Positions 11,390 to 23,095 of a stretch of 64,000 nucleotides of DNA are shown here, piece after piece. The notes beneath the pieces were generated by a model. That model had not been told where the DNA came from and did no database searches. It was given only the letters and a program-made list of their open reading frames with translations. Location of the stretch: the NCBI RefSeq assembly GCF_041468085.1, contig NZ_CP121017.1, forward strand, positions 1,343,501 to 1,407,500, written 5' to 3'. Both the position numbers and the translations under genes were made by a program. This stretch comes from Tistrella mobilis (GTDB taxonomy: Bacteria; Pseudomonadota; Alphaproteobacteria; Tistrellales; Tistrellaceae). Numbering within the stretch: position 1 is the stretch's first letter; each line of letters opens with the position of its first letter.

Positions 11390-12554
11390 CGGTCTTGGTC
11401 TTCTCGATGAGGCGCGCGAAACGGTCGAAGAGGTAGTGGCTGTCCTTCGGTCCCGGCGAGGCTTCGGGATGGTACTGCACCGCGAAGACCGGACGATCGG
11501 TCAGGCGGAAGCCTTCCAGCGTGTCGTCGAACAGCGAGACATGGGTCACCTCGGCATTGGCCGGCAGCGAGGAGGCCACGACACGGAAGCCGTGGTTCTG
11601 CGAGGTGATCTCGACCCTGCCCGTGGTCAGGTCCTTGACCGGCTGATTGGCGCCGCGATGGCCGCGGCCCATCTTTTCGGTCGAGGCGCCGACGGCCAGC
11701 GCCAGCAGCTGATGGCCCAGGCAGATGCCGAAGGTCGGCTTGCCGGTCTCGATCAGCTTGCGGATCTGGGGCACGGCATATTCGCCGGTCGCAGCAGGGT
11801 CGCCGGGGCCGTTGGACAGGAAGATGCCGTCGGGCTCGTGCGCCAGGATCTCGTCTGCGGTTGCGGTCGCGGGCACCACCACCACCTCGGCACCGGTGCC
11901 GGCCAGGCAGCGCAGAATGTTGCGCTTGGCGCCATAGTCGACCGCCACGACCTTGAAGCGCGGGCTTTCCTGGCGGCCGAAGCCCCGGCCCAGCTCCCAC
12001 GGGGTCTCGTCCCAGGCATAGGTCTGGGCGCAGGTGACCGTGATCGCGAGATCGAGGCCTTCCAGGCTGGGCGCCGCCTTCGCCTGCGCCTTCAGCGCAT
12101 CCAGATCCGCCGTGCCGGCCTCACCATGCCAGATCACCGCATTCTGCGGACCCTTGTCGCGCAGCAGGCGGGTCACGCGGCGGGTGTCGACGCCGGCGAT
12201 GCCGACCAGCCCGTGCGCCGCCGTCCAGTCCTGCAGGCGGCGGGTGGAGCGGAAATTCGACGGCTCGGTCGGCAGCGCCTTCAGGACGAAACCGCGCGCC
12301 GCCGGCGTCGTGGTCTCAAGATCCTCGTCATTCGTGCCGACATTGCCGATATGCGGGAAGGTGAAGGTGATGATCTGACCGGCATAAGAGGGATCGGTCA
12401 GGATCTCCTGATAGCCGGTGATCGAGGTGTTGAAGCACAGCTCGCCCTCGGCGATGCCTCGTGCGCCGACGCCCAGGCCCCAGAAGACCGTGCCGTCGGC
12501 CAGAACGAGGGCGGCCGTAGCCGCCAGGGCGGGCGAGTTCGACGCCTCTTGCAT
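11382..12554 (-). CDS. carA: Carbamoyl-phosphate synthase, small (glutaminase) subunit
   Basis: The 390-residue subunit hydrolyses glutamine and passes ammonia to CarB. The N-terminal CPSase small-chain domain contains [20 protein letters not shown]; the C-terminal class I amidotransferase domain has GICLGHQ with nucleophile Cys278 and a late HPEA motif holding the catalytic His and Glu. The ATG at 12554 (MQEASNSP) is chosen for normal length and a G-rich ribosome site; the frame continues upstream without similarity. It is first in the carAB operon, with a long leader of about 270 bases. Confidence 0.97.
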
Positions 12555-12827
12555 GATAGCGAGCCCCCAGGATGATGCGACGCGGCCGCCCGGGAAGCCC
12601 CAAGGCGGCCGATGATAGCGAATGCGTGGTCCATCCGGGGACGCTGGCCCGGCTCGCGGACCCGGCCGGCCGACGTCCCGGCCGCGGAACTGCGGCACAA
12701 GGCGGGGCATCGGAGGGGGTCACGGGCGCAACCTGTAAACGACCTGGCAGGCAGGCAAGGCGGTTGCGGCAGCGAAGAGGGCGCGTGCGTAGACGCCCGG
12801 CGGGTGGGCGCCGGATCGACCGGACGG

Positions 12828-12856
12828 ACCATACGCAAACCCCTCCCCCCGGTCAA
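12828..12856 (-). promoter_or_regulatory. Predicted sigma-70 promoter of carAB
   Basis: On the minus strand TTGACC (12856-12851), a 17-base spacer and TATGGT (12833-12828) match a housekeeping promoter well. Transcription would start near 12821, about 270 bases before carA. Confidence 0.55.
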
Positions 12857-12939
12857 GCCGCGGGCTCCGCTGATTTCGCAAGGGGGGCGTCCGCGTGCCG
12901 GCCATTGAAACCCGGGGGGCTGACACGCAATATGAAAGC

Positions 12940-12968
12940 TTGTCACATCGTCCGTGCCCCCGTTAACT
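12940..12968 (+). promoter_or_regulatory. Predicted sigma-70 promoter of yqeY-dnaG
   Basis: TTGTCA (12940-12945), a 17-base spacer and TTAACT (12963-12968) lie 119 bases before the yqeY start codon. The minus-10 match is moderate. Confidence 0.45.
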
Positions 12969-13087
12969 GCCCCGCACCGCCACGATGCCGCCGCCTCTGT
13001 CATGATCTGCGGCATCCGGGGCCGGGTTCCCGGCTGCCGCGGTGCGACGGGGCCGCCGGTTTCCGTCTTTTCGAGGGATCGACTTCC

Positions 13088-13555
13088 ATGCTTCGTGAGC
13101 GCCTCAAGGACGCGCTTGCCCAGGCCGAACAGCAGGGCGACAGCGAAGAGCTGGCCGTGCTTCGCCTGATCCGGACGGCGATCAAGGACCGTGACGCGGC
13201 CGCCCATGTGAGGGGGCGGGATGCGATCGACGATGCCGAGATCCACGACATGCTCCGCACCATGCTGCGTCAGCGCGACGAGAGCATCGGTGCCTATGAA
13301 CAGTCGGGCCGCATCGAACTGGTCGAGCAGGAGCAGCTGGAGCAGCGGGTGATCCGCCGCTTCCTGCCGCCGCAGATGTCGCAGGACGAGATCGAGGCGG
13401 CGGTGCGCGCCACGATCGCCGCCTGCTGCGCCAAGGGGCTGAAGGATCTGGGGCGCACGGTCGATGCGCTGAAATCGGCCTATGGCCCCGAGATGGATCT
13501 GGGCTGCGCCAGTTCCGCGGCCAAGCGCCTGCTCCGCAACTGCCAGCCCGGCTGA
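13088..13555 (+). CDS. GatB/YqeY domain-containing protein
   Basis: The 155-residue protein is a stand-alone YqeY domain, related to the tRNA-binding tail of the GatB amidotransferase subunit. Typical elements are the N-terminal LRERLKDALA helix, RDESIGAYEQSGR in the middle and RRFLPPQMSQDEI. The function of free YqeY proteins is not settled; an influence on tRNA-dependent amidation is often assumed. In alphaproteobacteria it commonly sits directly before dnaG, as here with only 10 bases between stop and start, so the two are probably co-transcribed. Confidence 0.9.
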   Translation: MLRERLKDALAQAEQQGDSEELAVLRLIRTAIKDRDAAAHVRGRDAIDDAEIHDMLRTMLRQRDESIGAYEQSGRIELVEQEQLEQRVIRRFLPPQMSQDEIEAAVRATIAACCAKGLKDLGRTVDALKSAYGPEMDLGCASSAAKRLLRNCQPG

Positions 13556-13565
13556 CCCGCACCTC

Positions 13566-15464
<1,899 letters not shown>

Positions 15465-15630
15465 GGGTCGGGGCGGGTTCGGCGATGACGCGGGGCGTCG
15501 TTGCCGCGGTGATGGTGCCATCATCGCGGGAGCGGCGCCTCACGGCCGTTGAAGGACGGGGCATCGACCTCATGGGCAAGCATCGGAATCAAGGCGCAGC
15601 GTGCGTTTCTGAGCGGGGGAACGACGAATA

Positions 15631-17709
<2,079 letters not shown>

Positions 17710-17752
17710 GATCGACCACCGGGGTCGGGCATCAGGATCGACGACACGACGC

Positions 17753-17781
17753 GACCGCCACCGGGCCTTCCGGCGGCGGTC
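17753..17781 (+). terminator. Probable rpoD terminator
   Basis: A 12-bp stem with one mismatch (GACCGCCACCGG opposite CCGGCGGCGGTC) and 5-base loop, 44 bases after the rpoD stop, is followed by a short T stretch (GTGTCATTT). Confidence 0.6.
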
Positions 17782-17927
17782 GTGTCATTTCCGGCCGGCC
17801 CCTCCTGACGAACGGCCCTCTGTGACGAACCGGCTTCCTCTTGACGAAAACGGCGGAACTCGACAAGGTGTGCCGCCGGTAACCGGCGGTGGCATTCAGC
17901 CCCGTTCCGGCAGCATGGAAGATGTGG

Positions 17928-18003
17928 GGGCCTGTAGTTCAGCGGTTAGAACCCGCCGCTCATAACGGTGTTGTCGCAGGTTCGAATCCTGCCGGGCCCA
18001 CCA
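17928..18003 (+). tRNA. tRNA-Ile2 (CAT anticodon, lysidine type)
   Basis: The 76-base gene folds into a full cloverleaf: acceptor stem GGGCCTG/CGGGCCC with one G-U pair, D stem GTTC/GAAC, anticodon stem CGCCG/CGGTG, loop CTCATAA with anticodon CAT at 17961-17963, and T stem GCAGG/CCTGC with loop TTCGAAT. CCA is encoded (18001-18003). CAT could mean Met, but the acceptor stem resembles Ile2 tRNAs that TilS modifies to read AUA, and Ile2 after rpoD is common in alphaproteobacteria. The 3' end borders a small accessory region, which makes it a possible integration point. Confidence 0.88.
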
Positions 18004-18083
18004 CCTTCCACAGCCCGACATGTCCATGCCCCGCGTGGATCACCCGCGGGCGATGCAAACGGTTGCCGCACCATCGCCCGCCA

Positions 18084-18112
18084 TTGTCGCCGCCCCGCGC
18101 GGTCGCTATCTT
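18084..18112 (+). promoter_or_regulatory. Predicted promoter of the metallopeptidase-cyclase pair
   Basis: TTGTCG (18084-18089), a 17-base spacer and TATCTT (18107-18112) lie 30 bases before the metallopeptidase start codon. Confidence 0.45.
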
Positions 18113-18142
18113 GTAACAAGACGCAGCGATCAAGAGGCGCAG

Positions 18143-18685
18143 ATGACCGTCGTTCCGCCGATGCCATGTCGGGCGAGCAAGGCCGTCATCCAGGATGCGG
18201 CGGAGAAATACGCGGGCAAGATCCATTTTCTGCCCGGGGATGACCTTTACGATCTGGTCCGCCGGCTGGGTGGACGGGTCCGGTTCAGGGAATTCGCCAC
18301 CCCGCAGCCGCGTGAGAGCATCCATGTGCGGGCGCCGGACGATTTCGATCTCTACCTGCCTTTCGAGACCACGCCGGCTCGCGACCGCTTCACCATCGGG
18401 CACGAACTGGGACATCTGCTGCTGCATTATCCGGTCGTGAAGAAGGCGCATCAGGGTGCCAGCGTCGAGATGGCTGCCACCCGCTATCTGCCTGACAATC
18501 CGTCGCCGGATGTCGAACGCTGCGAATGGGAGGCCAACTGGTTCGCGGCCGCCTTCCTGATGCCCTCAGGGCCCTTTGCGGACCTCTGGCGGGAGATGCA
18601 TGGCGATCGCGGCGCCGTTGCACAACGCTTCTTCGTTTCCCGTCAGGCTGCCGAGAATCGGGCGCGCAGCCTGGGTCTGGCGTAA
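18143..18685 (+). CDS. ImmA/IrrE-type zinc metallopeptidase
   Basis: The 180-residue protein carries the gluzincin motif HELGHLLLH with a downstream ERCEWEANWFAAAFLMP helix whose Glu would be the third zinc ligand, the pattern of the ImmA/IrrE (DUF955) family. Such proteases usually cleave a repressor or toxin-associated regulator; no helix-turn-helix domain or repressor gene is visible here. The ATG at 18143 (MTVVPPMPC) follows AAGAGGCGC. The next gene, a cyclase-like sequence, starts 18 bases downstream, so the two look like one operon placed between a tRNA and the trp leader. The partner and function are unknown. Confidence 0.85.
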   Translation: MTVVPPMPCRASKAVIQDAAEKYAGKIHFLPGDDLYDLVRRLGGRVRFREFATPQPRESIHVRAPDDFDLYLPFETTPARDRFTIGHELGHLLLHYPVVKKAHQGASVEMAATRYLPDNPSPDVERCEWEANWFAAAFLMPSGPFADLWREMHGDRGAVAQRFFVSRQAAENRARSLGLA

Positions 18686-18703
18686 GCGGCGGCCCGGCAC
18701 CCC

Positions 18704-19785
18704 GTGAGCGCTGACCAGGGCGACGACCAGATCCTTGCCGCAGCGGCGGAGCGCTATCGCCTGGAAGCCTTTCTCAGCGTCGACATGGTGGGGTCAAGCG
18801 CGTTCAAATTTTCGACCGCCATTGCGGTGGGAATGAAGAGCGCGATGACACGGCTTCGGAAGGCTGGTCCCAGGCCATCCGCAAATTCTATGTCACTTTC
18901 CATCAGACCTTTCTGAAGAAGACCCGTCTCCGATTTGGAACTGAGGATCGGGTGCGGTTGTGGAAAGCTCTGGGGGACGAACTCGTTTATCGCTTTACCG
19001 TCACTGCCCTGGCCGATACCGCAGGCATCGTCAATGATTTCATTCTGGCGCTTCACCAGACGCGGCAGGTGGTACGCGAGATTTCACGCAGTCTCGATCT
19101 GAAAGCCTGTGGCTGGGTGGCGGATTTTCCGGCGCGCAATATGATGATCGACCTCGGCGGACTGAGGGAGACCGACCAGTTCCTCGACGAGATGGCAGAA
19201 GGCGTGGGAGGCATTCAGGATTTTATCGGCCCGTCGATGGACACCGGCTTTCGCCTCGGCCGGTTCGCGACCCGGCGCAAGATGGTGCTGTCGGTGGAAC
19301 TGGTTGCCCTGCTGGCGGAGAGTGACGCAAAGCAGCGTCTTCCCTTCTGTTTCGGATATGATGGCCGCGAGACCCTGAAAGGCATATTGGGTGGCGAAGC
19401 CTATCCGCTGATCTGGATCGACACGGAAGATGATCCACGGCGCAAGATCGCCGATCGTCGCGAGGCGGCGATGCTGCAAATGCGCTCCGAGGTGCAGGCG
19501 GCAGCCGTGGCCGAATTCTGTCTGGGCTATATCGATGCGTCCGACTGGATGGAGCGGGCCTTTCTGCGCGAGCGCAGCGGAGCCTTCGACACGGTGCCGA
19601 CCTCTCATATCGATCATGCCCGCCGGGAGCGGGCGCTGCACGCACGTGAAGACCGGCTTTATGCCGAGACGGCCCCGCTGACCGCCGCCATCCAAGGCGA
19701 TCCCAGTGTCACCAGCTTCGATCTTATCGAAGACATGCCGTCGCCGGCCGGGCGCGGTGAGGGGCCGCGAGAGGATGGCACATGA
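18704..19785 (+). pseudogene. Class III nucleotidyl-cyclase-like gene, interrupted by one frameshift
   Basis: A GTG start at 18704 opens FLSVDMVGSSAFKF, the first metal-binding segment of class III cyclases. The frame then fails, and from about 18811 the reading one base back continues ..DDTASEGWSQAIRKF, KALGDELVYRF (second metal Asp) and DFIGPSMDTGFRLGRFA to a stop at 19785. Adding one T in the TTTT run at 18809-18812 joins the halves into about 360 residues. The loss may be a real mutation, a base-call error in the homopolymer or, less likely, recoding. The protein has no membrane span or sensor domain and resembles stand-alone cyclases such as those of Pycsar anti-phage systems; that link is an inference. 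Confidence 0.65.
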
Positions 19786-19825
19786 CCCCATTGCCGCCCG
19801 CCGCCCGCTCTGTTACCGTCTCCCT

Positions 19826-19885
19826 ATGACGATCCTGCACCCCATCTTCTGCCCGATGCAGACCCGCCGCTGGTGGCCCGCGTAA
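19826..19885 (+). CDS. trpL: Tryptophan-operon-type leader peptide
   Basis: A 19-codon reading frame, MTILHPIFCPM then QTRRWWPA, has two adjacent Trp codons (19871-19876) just before the stop. A 6-bp hairpin (GCCCGC/GCGGGC, 19876-19891) overlaps the stop codon, and a terminator hairpin follows at 19922-19949. This is the standard layout of transcription attenuation by ribosome stalling at Trp codons. The next gene is trpB. The peptide is far below normal gene length and is called on architecture alone, but the three elements together are convincing. Confidence 0.85.
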   Translation: MTILHPIFCPMQTRRWWPA

Positions 19886-19921
19886 GCGGGCGGTTTCACC
19901 GGCAGCAATCATGCCCTGTGG

Positions 19922-19949
19922 AAGGCCGCTCACTCCGGAGAGCGGCCTT
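19922..19949 (+). terminator. trp attenuator terminator
   Basis: A 10-bp perfect stem (AAGGCCGCTC with GAGCGGCCTT), 8-base loop, then TGTCGTTTC. The upstream AGCGG (19885-19889), by the leader stop, can pair with CCGCT in the left arm, giving a possible antiterminator when the ribosome stalls at the Trp codons. It is 79 bases before trpB. Confidence 0.8.
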
Positions 19950-20027
19950 TGTCGTTTCATCAACGCGACAGGGGCAGGGACCCGGGGACGTGGCCTCCAC
20001 TGATCCCGATCCGGAGGTTTTCGACCG

Positions 20028-21254
20028 ATGACGTCCCCCCGACCCGCCTCTCATCTGCCCAACAGCCTGCGCAACGGCCCCGACGAAAACGGCCGGTTCG
20101 GCATGTTCGGCGGCCGCTTCGTGGCCGAGACCCTGATGCCCAATCTGCTGGCGCTGGAGCAGGCCTATGCCGAAGCGAAGGCCGATCCCGCCTTCGCAGC
20201 CGAGATGGACGACATGCGTCGGCATTATATCGGCCGGCCCAGTCCACTCTATTTCGCCGACCGGCTGACCGCACATCTGGGCGGAGCGAAGATCTATCTG
20301 AAGCGCGAGGATCTGAACCACACCGGCTCGCACAAGGTGAACAACGTGCTGGGCCAGATCCTGCTTGCACGACGCATGGGCAAGAAGCGGATCATCGCCG
20401 AGACCGGGGCCGGCCAGCACGGTGTCGCCACCGCGACACTCTGCGCCCGCTACGGGCTGGATTGCGTGGTCTATATGGGCGAGGTCGACATTGCCCGGCA
20501 GATGCCCAATGTCATTCGCATGCGCATGCTGGGCGCCGAGGTGATCCCGGCGCTGTCGGGCTCCCGCACGCTCAAGGATGCGATGAACGAGGCCCTGCGC
20601 GACTGGGTGACCAATGTCGAAGACAGCTTCTACTGCATCGGCACCGTCGCGGGCCCGCACCCCTATCCCATGATCGTCCGCGATTTCCAGACGGTGATCG
20701 GCGACGAGGCGCGGGCCCAGATCCTGGAAGCCGAGGGGCGGCTGCCTGATGTGGTGATGGCCTGCGTCGGCGGCGGCTCCAACGCCATGGGCCTGTTCCA
20801 CCCCTTCCTCGACGACGCGGAGGTCGCGATCTACGGCATCGAGGCGGCAGGGCACGGGATCGAGAGCGGCAAGCACGCCGCTTCGCTCACCGGCGGCCGG
20901 CCGGGCGTGCTGCATGGCAACCGCACCTTCCTGCTGATGGACGATGACGGCCAGATCACCGAGGCCCATTCCATCTCGGCCGGGCTCGACTATCCCGGGA
21001 TCGGGCCGGAACATGCCTGGCTGCATCAGATCGGCCGGGTGACCTATCTGCCGGCGACCGATGCCGAGGCGCTGGACGCGTTCCACCTGCTCACCCGGCT
21101 GGAAGGCATCATCCCGGCATTGGAGTCGGCCCATGCGCTGGCGCGCGCGATCCGCATGGCGCCGGACCTCGGGGCCGATGCGGTGATGGTGGTCTCGCTG
21201 TCGGGCCGCGGCGACAAGGATGTGCCGCAGGTGGCCGAGATGACCGGCGGCTGA
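20028..21254 (+). CDS. trpB: Tryptophan synthase, beta subunit
   Basis: The 408-residue PLP enzyme joins indole and serine to make tryptophan. The PLP lysine is Lys103 in HTGSHKVNN; the phosphate-binding glycine loop is [19 protein letters not shown] at the N-terminus is a TrpB1-type signature, so it is the classic rather than the TrpB2 form. A leader peptide and attenuator directly upstream suggest regulation by charged tRNA-Trp. trpA and trpF, its usual alphaproteobacterial neighbours, are not adjacent: a terminator and an opposing gene follow. Confidence 0.98.
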   Translation: MTSPRPASHLPNSLRNGPDENGRFGMFGGRFVAETLMPNLLALEQAYAEAKADPAFAAEMDDMRRHYIGRPSPLYFADRLTAHLGGAKIYLKREDLNHTGSHKVNNVLGQILLARRMGKKRIIAETGAGQHGVATATLCARYGLDCVVYMGEVDIARQMPNVIRMRMLGAEVIPALSGSRTLKDAMNEALRDWVTNVEDSFYCIGTVAGPHPYPMIVRDFQTVIGDEARAQILEAEGRLPDVVMACVGGGSNAMGLFHPFLDDAEVAIYGIEAAGHGIESGKHAASLTGGRPGVLHGNRTFLLMDDDGQITEAHSISAGLDYPGIGPEHAWLHQIGRVTYLPATDAEALDAFHLLTRLEGIIPALESAHALARAIRMAPDLGADAVMVVSLSGRGDKDVPQVAEMTGG

Positions 21255-21313
21255 CATGTCTTCGCCGTGACGCCTGCAATGTCACGGAACCAATCCGACA
21301 GTCACGAAAAACG

Positions 21314-21344
21314 CGACGGGCGGCCGGAAACCGGCCGCCCGTCG
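21314..21344. terminator. Terminator between trpB and the DUF1328 gene
   Basis: A 14-bp perfect stem (CGACGGGCGGCCGG and its complement) with an AAA loop. On the minus strand it is followed by CGTTTTTCG, so it best serves the DUF1328 gene and may also stop trpB transcripts. Confidence 0.8.
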
Positions 21345-21376
21345 TGCTGCGGGGGGAGGGCAGAAGGCCGGGGCGG

Positions 21377-21553
21377 TCAGCGGCCCCTGCGCATCAGGCC
21401 TGCGACCAGCGTGATGACGAAGATGACGATCGCGACCCAGAACAGGATCTTGGCCCCTGCCATTGCCGTGCCTGCGACACCACCAAAGCCCAGAAGGGCG
21501 GCGACCAGTGCCACGATCAGGAAAACGATGGCCCAATGAAGAAGGCTGCCCAT
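21377..21553 (-). CDS. DUF1328 small membrane protein
   Basis: This 58-residue gene encodes [20 protein letters not shown] and continues through a GFGGVAGTA loop to a second hydrophobic segment ([19 protein letters not shown]) and the tail MRRGR. Two membrane spans and this loop are the DUF1328 (YtjA-like) pattern. An AGGAG ribosome site precedes the ATG. Upstream is a sequence resembling an EcfG-type general stress promoter, in keeping with stress expression of related proteins, but no molecular function is known for the family. Confidence 0.85.
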   Translation of the reverse strand: MGSLLHWAIVFLIVALVAALLGFGGVAGTAMAGAKILFWVAIVIFVITLVAGLMRRGR

Positions 21554-21930
21554 GGTTCAGATCTCCTTGTCTGTTCGGATCGTGTCTGCGGTATCCGGAT
21601 GGGATACGCCATCCGTGTAAAGTCGTTCCGCAGTCATCTGGTTCCGAATGATCTCAAGCCCGAAATGTCCGGGCGACGAGGAATGCGAAAGCCGGTACGG
21701 GGTGGCGGTCGGATTTTTCTGTTGGCCGCTTTCGACTTGCTTCGTGTTGATTGGAATGTAGCACCGCCCCTCCCGGTTCGGTGCGGGCAAAGACGTGACC
21801 GGATTTGGTCAGGCCCCGGCCGGTTTTGGGCCGAAACCCGCCGATCGATCCTCGGGCGCCTTCCTGAGGTCACGGTGGTGCGGCCAAGGGTGTATGATCG
21901 CTGGACGTTCCTCTGACGGGAGAGGCATCC
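21554..21930. other. Divergent intergenic region, DUF1328 gene / flavin-binding protein gene
   Basis: The 377 bases contain no credible gene. The left part carries the candidate EcfG-type promoter (21603-21629) and a GTATCC-N5-GGATAC inverted repeat (21591-21607). No clear promoter was found for the rightward gene. Confidence 0.4.
21603..21629 (-). promoter_or_regulatory. Candidate EcfG-type general stress promoter
   Basis: On the minus strand GGAAC (21629-21625), a 16-base spacer and CGTATC (21608-21603) approach the alphaproteobacterial EcfG consensus GGAAC-N16/17-CGTT, with one mismatch in the minus-10. The start site would fall about 45 bases before the DUF1328 ATG. Confidence 0.4.
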
Positions 21931-22920
21931 ATGACCGACGAGAGGCAGGCCTCCGGCGCCGACGCCGAGGGGATCGGCTTTCATCTGGGGGAGCGGGCGG
22001 TGCAGGACCTTTACGGTCTGGGGGCGCGGATGGCACCGATCGGCGCCCAGGCGTTCATGACCGCCTTGCCCGACCCGTTCCGCCTGTTCTTCATGGATCT
22101 GGAGTTCCTGGTCGTTGCCTCGGTCGACGGGCAGGGCATGCCCTGGGCCTCGCTGCTGGCAGGTTCGCCGGGCTTCATCGCCTCTCCCGATCCCCGGGTG
22201 CTCAGCATCCTGGCCGCCGTTCCGGCCGGCGACACGCTCGCAGCCAATCTTCAGCCCGGTGCGGCGCTCGGGCTGCTCGGCATCGATCTGGCCACCCGTC
22301 GACGGATCCGGGTCAATGGCCGGGTTCTGGCGCTGGATCGTGACGGCACGCCGCGCATCGATCTGCTGGTCGACCAGTGTTTCGGCAATTGCCCGCGCTA
22401 TATCCGCCCGCGCCAGGCCGTGCCGGGGCGGGGCGGCATGGATCCGGCGCCGGCCGTGGTGTCTCAGGCGGCCCTGGATCCGCGGGCGCGGGAGATGATT
22501 GCCCAGGCGGACACGATCTTCGTTGCCAGCGCCGCCGACAGCCGGGTGGAAGGCCGGGCGGCGGGGGCCGATGCCTCCCATCGTGGCGGCCCCGCCGGTT
22601 TTGCCGTGGTCGACGAGGCGGGGGTGATCACCGTGCCCGACTATGCCGGCAACCGCTATTTCAACACGCTGGGCAATATGGTGCTGCGCCCGGCGGCCGG
22701 GCTGCTGGTGCCGGATTTCGCGACCGGCGACCTGCTGACCATGACCGGTGATGTCGAGATCGTCTGGCAGGGGCCGGAACTCGCCCGTCATCCGGGTGCC
22801 GAGCGGCTCTGGCGGCTCAGGCCGCGCCGGGTGGTGCATCTGGCGGGCGCCTGGCGGGCCCGGCTTCGGGAGACCGGCGGCAGGATTATCGGGATGGGGC
22901 CGGATGGGCGCCCTGGTTGA
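21931..22920 (+). CDS. Pyridoxamine 5'-phosphate oxidase-like flavin-binding protein
   Basis: The 329-residue protein has two split-barrel halves. The first (about 50-130) contains MDLEFLVVASVDGQGMPWASLLAG and the second (about 190-290) DTIFVASAADS then a GFAVVDEAGVITVPDYAGNRYFNTLGNM stretch; this is the pattern of PNPOx-like proteins that bind FMN or another flavin. A CFGNCPRYIRPR linker with two cysteines lies between them and is common in this subgroup. The substrate is unknown and the annotation is at family level. Confidence 0.8.
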   Translation: MTDERQASGADAEGIGFHLGERAVQDLYGLGARMAPIGAQAFMTALPDPFRLFFMDLEFLVVASVDGQGMPWASLLAGSPGFIASPDPRVLSILAAVPAGDTLAANLQPGAALGLLGIDLATRRRIRVNGRVLALDRDGTPRIDLLVDQCFGNCPRYIRPRQAVPGRGGMDPAPAVVSQAALDPRAREMIAQADTIFVASAADSRVEGRAAGADASHRGGPAGFAVVDEAGVITVPDYAGNRYFNTLGNMVLRPAAGLLVPDFATGDLLTMTGDVEIVWQGPELARHPGAERLWRLRPRRVVHLAGAWRARLRETGGRIIGMGPDGRPG

Positions 22921-23095
22921 GAAATGGATGACAGTGGTTGATCCGGACATATCCGAAGGTGACCCTGCGGATCGTGACGGGGTATTGTTCCGTTAAGGCT
23001 GTGTGAAGGATCTACCGATACCGGCCTGTCATCCCCGCACCACCATCGTCCTTCGGCACATGTCGCCAGGGCGATGCTCCCTTCCAGGAGGTCCG

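Larger units (their letters stand above)
12555..13087. other. Divergent regulatory region, carA / yqeY-dnaG
   Basis: The 533 bases contain no credible gene. They hold oppositely directed sigma-70-like promoters (12828-12856 leftward, 12940-12968 rightward), each with a 17-base spacer. The leftward side leaves an unusually long, GC-rich untranslated leader in front of carA. Confidence 0.6.

Noticed and set aside
17928-18003. tRNA read as elongator or initiator tRNA-Met
   Set aside because: The anticodon is CAT, but the GGGCCTG acceptor stem differs from the usual alphaproteobacterial Met tRNAs and fits Ile2; the initiator-type mismatch at position 1 is absent.
18806-18812. Programmed minus-one frameshift site in the cyclase-like gene
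   Set aside because: The zero-frame codons AAA-TTT preceded by C do not form an X-XXY-YYZ heptamer, and no downstream stimulatory hairpin was evident. A simple one-base loss is the plainer explanation.
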